Positions 21,340 through 32,042 of a stretch of 39,742 bases of DNA are shown here, in pieces. Position 1 is the first letter of the stretch, and each line of letters opens with the position of its first letter. The stretch is from Haplosporangium gracile (lineage: Eukaryota; Mortierellomycota; Mortierellomycetes; Mortierellales; Mortierellaceae): the NCBI GenBank assembly GCA_015499985.1, contig JAAAUF010000322.1:1-39742 (forward strand). The letters run 5' to 3'. The notes under the pieces are model-generated. The model was not told the DNA's origin. It saw only the letters and a list, made by a program, of their open reading frames with translations, and searched no databases. The position numbers and the translations under genes are program-made.

Positions 21340-23186
21340 ATGGAGATCAATCCTGCCGTCACTTTCCAGCATGGCCGAAAAGTAATGCACGCCAAGCGAC
21401 CCAAGGTGCTCATCGTTGGAGCCGGACTGGCTGGCCTTACCCTCGGAGCCATTCTTCAGAAGTCAGACATTTCCTATGAGATTTTTGAGCGAGCCTCCCA
21501 GGTCAAGCCCCTTGGTAATTGACACCGGTGGATATCCCGTACTTCTTGGTTGTCACCACTCTCCCTTTATTTTCTGTTTAGCACAGCACCCTTGCTCACA
21601 CTGGCTTAATTTTTTTTTTTCGTCTGGACAGGCTCTTGTGTCGCTCTCAATGCGACGGTCGCCCCATTGATGCGACAACTCGGAATCTATGATGAATTCG
21701 TGGCGATGAGCAAGGTCATCCCCTCTATTCAGGTTGGAAACGAAGAACGGGAGATTAAGTTCGCCATGACCGGTTACTTTGAGGAAGCAACGGAGAGGTA
21801 ACAAAAATGTGTTTTACATCCCTACTTCATTCCCCGTGTTAGGGTCATTTGCTGAAGGGGGGTGTTGACCAAGTCCTCCTTATACGCTGGCTCGCTTTTG
21901 TAGATTCGGCGCAGAGAGCCGTGTTCTCCCTCGAGCCGTACTGTACGACCTCTTCCTGAAGCAGGTCCCCAAGGAGCGCCTCCACATGTCCAAGAAAATC
22001 CTTACAACAAAGCAAGGAGGCAACGGGATCCTTATCCGTTGCAGCGACGGGACTGAGTATGAGGGTGACATTCTTGTAGGAGCAGATGGAGCACACAGTG
22101 CCATTCGTCAAAACTTGTATGCGGATCTCAAAACACAGAACAAGCTGCCTGTCTCGGACGATGCTGCCCTTTCCTTCAACACCATTTGCCTTGTTGGACA
22201 GACGAGGCCATTGACGACCGAGGAATTCCCTTTGCTCGAGAAGGAGGAGTGTCAGTTCATTCGTATTGTTGGAAACGACAAACCCTTTGCTTGGACGACT
22301 TTCACAACCATCCAGCGACGAATTTGTTATTCGATTGTCCAGTTCCTTGACGAAGAATCGTCCAAACTGCATGATTCCTTCCGCAACTCCGAATGGGGAC
22401 CTGAGGCTGCTAGTGCGATGTGTGACGAGGTCCGTCACTTCCCTGTTATCTCTGGTGGCGACAAGATCACGACTATTGGAGATTTGATCGACCTGACCCC
22501 CAAGGAGTACATCTCAAAGGTCATGCTGGAAGAGAAAGTGTTTAAGACCTGGTACGGTGGTCGTACTGTGTTGATGGGCGATGGTAAGCAAACAGGATCC
22601 GTCTCAAGTGTACTTTTTTTTTGTATCCTTTGTATCCACGTATTCAAATCGCTCCTTATTCTTGTGATTGTAGCGTGCCACAAACTCAGTCCTGCAGGAG
22701 GAGCAGGAGCAGGAAATGCGCTCCAAGACGCTGTTGTGTTGGCCAACTACATCAATGCTCTTCCTCTGCACCCAGTCGTCGAGGAGATTGAGGCAGCATT
22801 CGAGGCATACAAGACCGATCGCATTGAGTGGTGTGAGAAGGCGTATGCGACCAGCAAGGTGCTTCAAAGTGTTGTCGCCAAGGTAAACAAAAAGATGATA
22901 AATGTTCAATGGCTAAGATTGCACTTGTTGTTGTGCAAAGTTAACATCTTTAAATTCTGGGAACTTTACGTAGGGTATCAAACCGATGATTGTGCGGTTC
23001 ATGATGAAGAACATGCCAGAGTTCATGAAGCGTCGCGCAGCAGAGCAAATGTACAGTTGTAGACCCCAAGTTGCCTTTTTACCATTGGACGAGACACCCG
23101 CATCAGTCAAGCCTGCATATCAGCGTAGCTTGACTCTCAGGGCTCCAGTAGAGGAAGATAAGGAGGTTCCTGCTCAGACTGTCTAA
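21340..23186 (+). CDS. FAD-dependent (class A) monooxygenase, copy 4
   Basis: A 480-aa protein from five exons: 21340-21514, 21632-21797, 21904-22583, 22674-22882 and 22974-23186, all GT-AG and in frame. Exons 1-4 are the same length as in copy 3 (175, 166, 680, 209), marking these two as the closest pair. Motifs are KRPKVLIVGAGLAGLTLG, GADGAHSAIRQ, and GDG|CHKLSPAGGAGAGNALQDA with the GD motif split by an intron. The Asn-Ala-Met-His of the other copies is replaced by Asn-Ala-Leu-Gln, so the FAD-proximal end of this motif has drifted slightly. It is presumably a soluble FAD and NAD(P)H-dependent hydroxylase of unknown substrate. The intron 22584-22673 is 90 bases with no stop. The protein ends VPAQTV. 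AATAAA lies at 23232-23237. Confidence 0.9.
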
Positions 23187-23712
23187 AATTCTTTTCTGTG
23201 TGCACGCCTCGGATGTGTGTTGTTCTGGAGTAATAAAGGCGATGTTTGAGTGTGTCTTGCAACTCGTCCGTTCGCTAGGTTGGACTCGGACCTGAAGGTT
23301 TCTTAATGACGAAATATTTTACAATTGACCAAATATCTCTAATTGACTGAGTACTCAGTTGACCGAGAACGATATCTCCATTCTCCAACTGGCAATTTGA
23401 AGGAACGTCGAACATCAATCCTCCGTTGGGCTAAGTAACTGAGAACAGAATCCTACTTGCCGGGAGGAGAGTAAATATCCAGCCCACTGCATCCCCCTTT
23501 TTTTTTTTCTAGCGCAAGAGAAAAGTGAGTGCAATGTGATAACCTTTGCATTGGCGAAGACCGTATTATGGCGCTTGTTTGTTTATTTCCGTCCCCGCTC
23601 CTTTTTCTTTTTGTTTTTTTCGTCCTGCATCTCTCACTCACATCTTTCCTCCTTTTTCTTCCGTATCTCTCCTTCCTTCCCTCTCGACTCATTCCACCAT
23701 CAGCCTTCATCA
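23187..23712. other. Intergenic leader between copy 4 and the copy 5 fragment
   Basis: It contains the poly(A) signal of copy 4 (23232-23237), the GGCGAAGACCG and ATTATGG box at 23553-23571, and a pyrimidine-rich leader (about 23580-23700) matching the leaders of copies 3 and 4. The promoter of the fragmentary copy 5 thus survives although the gene does not. Confidence 0.5.
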
Positions 23713-23815
23713 ATGGCGCAATGGACACCAACTCTGCAATCACCCTCAAGGATGACAACAACATCCCCCCAAAAACGACCTAAGGTTCTTATTGCCGGTG
23801 CAGGTGACTTTTCTT
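23713..23815 (+). pseudogene. N-terminal fragment of monooxygenase copy 5
   Basis: ATG at 23721 begins MDTNSAITLKDDNN, resembling MEINPAVTFKHERK of the paralogs. The family motif KRPKVLIAGAG follows in a different frame, so a frameshift lies between about 23760 and 23780. The frame beginning at 23713 (MAQWTPTLQ) reads into the FAD loop without a stop, but its first residues do not resemble the family. Sequence similarity ends within the glycine loop (GAG, then GACTTTTC); no further exon is recognised downstream. This is a truncated relic at the end of the array. Confidence 0.7.
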
Positions 23816-24941
23816 GAACTTCTTCATTTGCTTCATTCTCGCTTGCATTGCATTTTACTCTACTCAACTTCTGTACAGTACATTATCCAAAAAGAATAAA
23901 ACCCCATGAAAGGCACATCTAATACTGTTTTTTTTTTTTCATACAGGAAAAAAGAGCATTATCTCTGATATTCTCACTCCTTCCGCGCGCAAAAAACATG
24001 AAAAAACTCCTATAGCGCGGAACCGGAGGTGATGGTGGGGACACATAACTCAGGCTGAACATTACTTTTCAAAGAGGTCATCAACAAGTTATCAGAAAAA
24101 AAAATCATGGACTCTTACGTTGGAGGGGTTGATCACTTTACTCAAGCAGATGCACAGGTAACTTGTGATGCCTAGCGTCTCCGCTCAACATTAACAAAAA
24201 GCAAGTGGATGGCAGATCAACTTGCTCTGCCCTTTGTTTTTTTTTTCTGAATATTTTGGTATACTCACTTTGTTGCAACTTAAACTGCTGTTCCAAGTTG
24301 TACTGATTAAAACTTGAGCGCGATCGCGACGCGTTATTTTTTTTTTTTAATATCTTGATTGTTTTTTTCCTTCTTCTTCTAAACAGATGCGCAGTTCTAC
24401 TCGGGAAGATATTATTTTTTTTGTAATTTTAGATAATGGGGTTTATGACATGTTACAAAGTGTTTCTGGCGCGGTAAAAAAGTGTAGCTGAAATTACTGA
24501 AAGGATTTAGGACGTGGTATAGAAAGGGTTCCTGACATGGCAGAAAGGACCCTTACATGTTAAATGCGCGTCTGATATCTAATAATGAGAGACTTCTGAA
24601 AATGTCACAAATCGAGTTTGTGAAAATGTTTAAGTAGGAGGAGGAGGAGAGGAATACGATAAAAAAAAGTGCTTTCTTTAGTGTCTTGAAAAAAGCAAAG
24701 CATGAAATTTGGATATTACAGATTCATATTTATTATGAGGCATTGCTTTTTGGGCGATGGTGATGGTGTTAGTGTTTGTGGTTGTGGTTGCGGTTGCAGT
24801 AGTGGCATTGAAAGTGTGAGTGGTGAGTGAGTGAATATGGGTTGAGCGTGTCATTAGGAAGGAAGCGGGGCAACAAAATAAATAAAAGGACATTATTTTC
24901 TAAATGTGAGAAAAAAAAAAACAACATTACTGCAACTGCAT
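23816..24941. other. Boundary between the accessory array and the conserved block
   Basis: No gene is recognised in about 1.1 kb of A/T-rich DNA with many homopolymer runs. AATAAA on the minus strand at 24729-24734 is a likely poly(A) signal of the polarity gene that ends at 24942. A GT-rich low-complexity tract (about 24758-24830) lies in its putative 3' UTR. No insertion-sequence ends were seen. Confidence 0.45.
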
Positions 24942-27900
24942 CTACTCCTCATACTGCCTCCGCTGATGAGCCATATCCTCAATCATCCGTTCGTACTCCT
25001 CCAACTTTTGTGCAGATGTACTACTACTACTACTGCCGCTGACGGGAGCAGCTGCGGCGACGCTCGAGGTGGGGACTGTGTTGGAGGTGGCGACGGTAGG
25101 ACTACTGCTACTGGTCTTACTGTCCACAACGGACGACTTGAGGGCGATAGGGGACGAAGGTACAGATGTGGGCGACAGCGGTGATGCCGCTGCTGCTGTG
25201 GTAGTAGTGGCAGTGGCCGTTACTGGCACTACCGAAACTGCATGTGCAATCTCGACAGCGTCGTGATCGTTCTCGGTGACTCCTGGAGCTGATGTTGATG
25301 CTTCTACTGGTGGTGGGGAACCACCAGTGGCGATAACAGGGGGACGGTAAGGGGTGCCGTTCAACTGGGACTGACCCCAGTTCGACCTCAACAGCTCCAA
25401 CTCGTTGGCCAAAGAATCAGCCGATGACCGGTCAGTCAAGTGCGATCCATGCGACATGGGCGTCAGGTATGGCCTTCCTGATCCAACTCCGGTATGATGA
25501 CTGGCCTCCATCAACCGCTGGATCAAGTCATCGTTTCCATTCAGACTGGCCATGCTGTTGCGGACAGACTCGGGTCCCTGGAAGTTGTCGAGAAGAATCG
25601 AGATTTTGTTGTCCGAGGCCCTCAGCTGCTGCTCCAAATCTGTGTTGGTTGACTGAAGTTCTTGGATGGTTTTGTGAGCATTCTCAATCACCAACTCAAG
25701 CTCCTCCTGGTGGGCAGCCAAAGCCTGGACACGCTTCCTCTCAGCCTCCAAAGCCTCCTCACTCTTGGTCTCCGAGTGACCCTGAGCAGCAGCAGCGACG
25801 GCCTGTTGGGCAGTCAAGGCCTCCTGGTGCGACTTGACAGCCGCCAATGCATCCTCCAGCTCACGACCAGTGCTAGCGTTCTGAGCATGAGACTGCTCCA
25901 AGTCGTACTGTGTCAACTCGAGCTGATGTCTCGTCTCCGCCAATGAAGCCTGCGTCTCCTCCAAAGCATTCTCCAACTCCTCGACCTTGGCCTTAAAGTT
26001 CTCGGTCGAAATAGCGCCTTGCTTCTTGTGCTCGTGGTGCTTCGATTTCAATGTCTTCAACTCGATCTGGGTAACCTCGACCTGAGCCTCGGAATCCTGA
26101 AGTGCCCTCGTCAACTCCTCCATCTTTTGCTCCAACTCCATCGACCGACCCATCGAGTCATGCAACTGACGATGAAGCTCCGTCACTTCCTCCTCCAACT
26201 GGCTGCTAGCAGCCGCGGCGGCCTGACCAGCCGAGGCATGAACCTCACGTGCCTGGCCGTGGGCAGCTTCCATCTCCTGCAGAGTCTTCTGCATCGCCTC
26301 TTTGTCAGCCTTGGCAGCCTGGGCCTCATCACGGAGTCTCTGGACCATAGTCTCCGATCCCTGAACATAGTGAACGGCAGTCTGGTAATCAGCCTGCAAC
26401 TGCTGGACGCGCTCCTCCTGATGATTCTTGAGAGCCGACATCTCCTCCAGCTGCTGCTTGGACTCTTGGGCAATTTCCTCGGCTTCTCGGACCTTCGTCT
26501 TCAATCCAGTCATCGTCACAGGCTCGTTTGTAGAAGACTGACTGTTAACTCCTTGACTCAAGGCATCCAAGATCAGATCGTCAGCCAACAAGCCATTTTC
26601 GCGCATAACACCTCGGAGGACTCCCAACTGGACTTCGTTGTTCTCCTGCTCCTTGGCCATCTCCTCCAGGGCCTCCTCCTTCTGGCTGAGCTGAGCCTCC
26701 AACGACGCAACTCTGTCCTCGGCAATCGACAACTGACGCTGGGCTTCCCCAGCCTCGGTCCTGGCCGACATCGACGTCGACTCCAACTGCGAGATCCTGA
26801 ACATTGACTCCCCAAGGTCCTTATTGGCCTGAGCGGCAGCAGCCTGGGATTCTCTTAACAAGTGTCTCAAAGTGCCAAGCTCATGCTCCAACTCTGCAAC
26901 CCGAGATGCCGAAGTGATCGCCATGATGCTGTCATGCTTGCGGGCGTTGGCGCCAGGACTGTACGAGGCATTCATGTCTTCCTCCAACAAAGTCCTCATC
27001 GCCTCATTCTCACTCTTGGCCTTTTGCCACAACAGATCCGTCTCCTGGGCCTTGGTCTTCCAATGGTCGGCCTCACGCTGGGCACGCTCAAAGTCTGCGC
27101 GGGCACTTGCAAACTCCAGCTGGGTATGATCAATCTCCTGACGGGCCTGGGTCCAGAGACGATCCGCATGCTCTGCACGATCGTTGGCGACAGAGTAAGC
27201 CAACTTGGCCTTCTCCAACGACTTTTTCTGGTGATCCACAGTCGTCTTAAGTCCCGAGATTTGAGAAAACAAGGCCGTCGATTGTTGTTGGTAACTCGAG
27301 AGGCGTGCCTCGCTCGACGCGTGCTTAGCCTCAACCTCTCTCAGACTAGCCTCAGCGACCGAAGCGCGCTCGTGCAGCGATGTCATATCAGCCAAGGATC
27401 GAGTCCGTGCCTGCTGGGCCTCCTCTGCGGCCACCGTCGCCTGACGAGCTCTCTCCTGAGCAGTCTCACGTCCATGACGCTCTCGCTCCAAAAGCGCCTC
27501 ATGCTGGGCCTGCTGCGACTGCAGCTTGTCGACCTGACCCAAAGCAATCGTCAACCGCTTCTCAAGATCAACCGCACGAGCAGTCTCGGTCGACACCAAA
27601 GCAGAGACCTCGCCAGACTGGAGTGCAGAGACCTTGGCCTTCAGGTAAGCAGCCTCCTGCAGAGCTGCGGTACGGATCCTCTCGGCTTCCCGCAGCTTGT
27701 TGGACGCGACCTGAGCCTGGGCCACAATCGAGCTCTTGGAACGCTCCAGCTCAGCCTTGCAACTCAGCAGCGCCTGCATAATCTTGTACTTTTCCGAATC
27801 CCGCTCCGCCTCAAACGAGCCCAGGCTGTCCTTAAGGGCCAAATCCATACTGAGGGGACGCTCGCCCATCTTCTTGCGAGCCATTGCGACCTCTGCCAAA

Positions 27901-30900
27901 AGCCACTGCTCACGCTGCTTCAGGTCTCGGATCTCGACATCCTTGGAGTTGAAATGGATCTCCTGAGATGACAAGGGCGAAGCAGAATCCTGACTGGGCT
28001 GGGACGAAGCACGCGACTGGTCAAGAGAGGCACGAGGGGGTGGGTTGAGCGATCCACGGTTCTTGCTCTCTGTCAAGGAACGTCTACGACCAACATCCTG
28101 CGACTGCTGTTGCTGTTGCTGTTGCTGCTGCTGTTGCTGTGATTGCGATTGCGGTGATTGCGATTGCTGAAGGTTGGCATATTGAGCGCTGTTGTACTGA
28201 AGAGTCTGAATTGGTCGCTGATTCTGTGACCGAAGAGAATCTCTCTCGTAGTAATCCTGATCCGCCAAGTTGGGACGACGGGTCTCATCGATTGACTGAG
28301 TACCACGGGGCTCGACCTCATGGATGGTGTGGTTGCCAGGTTTGCCCACCGTGCGTCGTCTAAAGACCTGGTTGCCATCGGCAGCATCCAAACTGACGCG
28401 TGTCTGCGAGGAATGGGATGAGCCAACGTTCGAGTCATCAGCAAAGCGAGCAGAGGCATTGGCGTTTTGTTGTTGGATGTATTGCTCCTCCGGACTGATT
28501 GTGGTCTGCTGTTGTTGCTGTTGTTGCTGTTGCTGAGGGGCACGACGAAAATCTTGGTTGTTATTGTTGACATCATTAGAGAGGCGGGGCGAGTCGGGGG
28601 AAGGGGTGGGTCGTTGGAAGGAAGAATTGGGGCCATCGAGCGCGTCATCGACGCGCAAGCTGCTGTCGTTGTCGTAGCCAGACCGAGGACCTAGTAAGGG
28701 TTCATGATATCTGATCTTGGCTGTGATTGGTCGGAGTCACAAATTAAGAAAAAGGGCGGGAAATTTTCAAAAGGGCACAGATGGAATTCTCTTTTGGTTA
28801 GTGCATCAGGTTTCTGTTGTTGATTTGCCACGCGGCTGCAATGATATAAAAAAAAAAGAGGGCGCTGTGTCTACTTGTCGGAGTAAAAAGACATCCAACA
28901 TGTTTGTAAACACAAAAACTTACTCGTGTCGAGGATGTAAATGGATCCATCCTCTTCAGCGTTCAGTTCCAGCTGTCCGCCCAGAATGTAGATCCTGTCT
29001 CCAACACTGCACACCGCATGTTCTGTTCTGGGGGGTGCCGAATCCACAGTGTCCGGGAAGGTCAACCACCGGCGATCTATAGTATTGCACAAGTTGTGAA
29101 GTGAGGGTTATAAGGCTATAAGTATGCTGACAACTAACACTTAGTCCTGCACTTGAAACAGGAACCATAGTCAATTAAATGTACCGTTGAATTTGAAGGC
29201 GGAGAGGTCACCGAGGAGCTGGTCCTCATGGTTCATGCCTCCGTAGATGTACATGGTATCGTCAACAACACTAGCGGCATGTCCCTGGCGACTAGTCGGC
29301 AATACTCCAAACGCCGGCACAGCCTCCCAGTTGTTGCTCTGTGGGTCGTAGCACCAAATGTCGTTGTAAAAGAATTGGTCGTCTGCACCTCCGAAACTAA
29401 AGGTTTTTTTTCGGTAGGTTAGTAACATGCGAGAGGAGACAAGAGATGGATTATTAGTAAAAGATTGGTTTCTCGTGCGCGAAGAGGGAAAGGATAGTAA
29501 AGATGCGCCCATGTTAGCACACAACAAACGAATACGAAAAAGGGAAACAGACAACAAAACAACGGAGGACGGTCATTGTACAAAACCACAAGACGGTTGG
29601 GTACACAAGATCTTTTACTCGTTCACACAATAACCAAATCCCATTGCAAAACAACAAACGATAAATGAAAAAAAAAAATCAGAAAAGTAAAGAACAATGA
29701 GCGTCGATGTGGACGAGGAGAGAGTCAGCAAAAGAGGGTAAGATAACTTACATGTATACCTTGCCATCATGAGCCGCCGCACAATGGCCAGCACGTGCAG
29801 GAGGCAGCTCAGAAGCGGGCTCCAATCGATTCCATCTTGGGTTCGAAGTGTTTACTATTCAAGTCGTTGATATTGGAAATGAATGAGCAAGAGTCCGGAG
29901 TATTCAAGGAGCACCAAGAAGAAGAATACGAAATGGAAAAAAAAATAAGGGCAGAGATGTAGAATGATTGTTAGCAAAACAGAGGACCGTTGAAAGGAAG
30001 GTATAAAAAGTAGATGCTCAAGAAACATGCATATATGTACCACCACCACACTTAAACACAAAATCACGGAATCGAGGAGGCAAATGTGGGGAGAGTACTG
30101 CACGATGGGGTGAGACATGAATGCACGAGGAAATGCAACAAGGCCTGCTGGACGCTCTTAACGGTCGTCGTTGTCGTTGTCGTTGTTTTGTACTTACAGG
30201 ACTTCATGTCGAAGCATGCGATGTCATTAAGGTAATATCCGTTGAACTGTCCTCCAAAGATGTAAAGCGTTGTCCCAATCACACAGGCGGCATGCGAATG
30301 GCGGGGTGCAGGCAAGAGACCGAGGATGGTGGGCTTGTTCCACTCCTTGCGAATGGTGTGGAGGACATAGAGGGCGTCGCTGCACTTGTTCTTTGCATCC
30401 TTGCCGCCAAAATCTAATGTTCAGGAGACAGACAGAGAAGAAGGTTGTTCTTCCTCGGGGTTAGTCTCCAGAAAGAAAGAACAATAGCGATAACGGATCC
30501 TTTGTTTATGTGGACCCGGACCATGCTGCTGCTGTGTCCTATTCTTGCACAAGACAATTATTGATGCCCAATCACAAAAAAAAGGAGGCAGAGAGAGAGG
30601 AAGGAGGCGAGGAATGCAAATAGGACTACAAGGGAAACAAAATATGGTAAAGAGGAGCAAGAAAGGGAAAGGGGAAGGCGCGAATGAGTGTGCTTACACA
30701 TGATGTAGTGGCCCAGGGTGACGGCGGTGTGTCCCGAGGTAGCGGATGGAGAGTCGCCTCCAACAGGGAGTAGCTGACAGTGAAGAGATTCTAGTAATCG
30801 CAAATAAGGTATAAAGGGTAAGTAAGCAAGCATGTATGCATGTATACGATCGCTATGGGGTGGTCACGTTTGCTAATCCGGCCTCCTTTTGGTATTGCTT

Positions 30901-32042
30901 TATTGCTTGTCGTTCCTTGCTTGCTTGTCGTTCCTTGCTTGCTTGTTGATGCTTCTTGTTGTTCGTTCCTTGTTTGCTTGTTCATGCTTCTTGTAGTTCG
31001 TTCCTTTTGTCGGCGAACCCCCTTCGGTGATTTCTCAGTCGTTTGTCTCGCTGTGTGTGAGTTCCTGTCGAGTGTGTGTTTGTTTTGTCTGTTGTCTATT
31101 GTCTATCTGTTGACTGTTGTACTGTCCCCTTCCTACCCCTTTTTCTCATCACCAACGACCATAAATAACGAAAACAATACAGTTTTCGATGGAACTACTA
31201 GAACAAACAAACAAGGGTCCTCGTGGAAGGAGTGTGTATACGTGGGTGTGCGTTCACCATTGAAAAAGGGAAGAAAGGACAAGAGATGATGACAACTTAC
31301 GAAAGTCAATGACATGCATGTCTCGTTGGGTCGAGCCCTTGACAACCCCACCAAAGACATAAATGTCAGTGCCTGTTTGGACATAGGACGCCGTATGAGA
31401 GAATCGGGGGAAGGGGCTGGTCGACATCACCTGGGCCGAGATCCAGGGTCCGTTGCTTGAGGAGAGATGCGCAAACGAGTTGTGGGTCGAAATCGACGAC
31501 GCAGAGACCAAGTTGCTTCCAGTGCCGCCACCTCCATTGCTGTTTGCGTGTTGTTGTTGTTGTTGTTGTTGTTGCTGGAGTGGAGGGTGTTGTTGGACCT
31601 GATGTTGGTGCTGCTGCTGTTGGAGGTGATACATCCTTTTGTCGCTCTCAATTGACGACTTGTTGCTCAATTGTTGTTGTTGCTGCTGTTGCTGAGGAAA
31701 AGTGTAGTCTAGGCTAGTGGACGAGTTTTCACGCAAGTGTGCTGGTACGGAAGAAGTCGAAGACGAAGCCGGGGTCATTGAAAGCGTGGTGCTCGTTAAT
31801 GTAGAGTTGATATTGTTGACATTATTGTTCGTCTGTTGTTGTTGCTTGCCTCCGCTGTTAGGCGGGGGTGCCATGGTAGTCGAGGAGGCAATAGACCCGT
31901 TTCCTACAGAGGTTGTGGTCGCTGATGAGGCTAGGTTAGAAGTAGCAGTAGAGGCTGCAGCCATGGCGGCGGCATTTTTGGCGGCAGCCGCCTTTTCCTC
32001 CTTTTCCTTTTTGGACTTTTTGGATGAGAACAGACCAGCCAT
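24942..32042 (-). CDS. Tea1/Kel-like cell-polarity protein, kelch plus long coiled coil
   Basis: A 1755-aa protein from seven exons, given high to low: 32042-31301, 30790-30698, 30413-30198, 29854-29752, 29396-29185, 29076-28924 and 28690-24942. All junctions are GT-AG and the total is divisible by three. It starts MAGLFSSKKSKKEKEEK, followed by an Ala/Ser/Gln-rich disordered region with several poly-Gln runs (to about 197). A kelch propeller lies at about 198-506 (PRFSHTASYV, IYVFGG, LYIFGG, VYIFGG, MYIYGG, IYILGG). A second poly-Gln disordered linker runs from about 507 to 750, then a coiled coil from about 750 to 1620. The end reads KLEEYERMIEDMAHQRRQYEE. The kelch plus coiled-coil plan is that of S. 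pombe Tea1 and S. cerevisiae Kel1/Kel2, which mark growing tips and link microtubules or Cdc42 and formin regulation to polarity; it acts at the hyphal tip cortex by analogy. It is longer than the yeast proteins (about 1150 aa), mainly through the Gln-rich segments and coiled coil. Confidence 0.88.
30791..31300 (-). other. Intron 1 of the polarity gene (510 bases) with tandem repeats
   Basis: A GTAAGT donor and an ACTAG acceptor on the minus strand join VIDF to QSLHC. Within it, about 30895-31010 on the plus strand carries degenerate repeats of TTGCTTGTCGTTCC and TGTTCATGCTTCTTG. No gene or RNA is recognised. The other larger introns (30414-30697, 29855-30197, 29397-29751) show nothing notable. 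Confidence 0.7.

Noticed and set aside
26019..27971. Long plus-strand open frames (up to 369 codons) opposite the coiled-coil exon
   Set aside because: They are antisense reflections of a Gln/Glu/Ala-rich coiled coil, giving Leu-rich sequence without motifs, start context or introns. The minus-strand gene explains the open frames.
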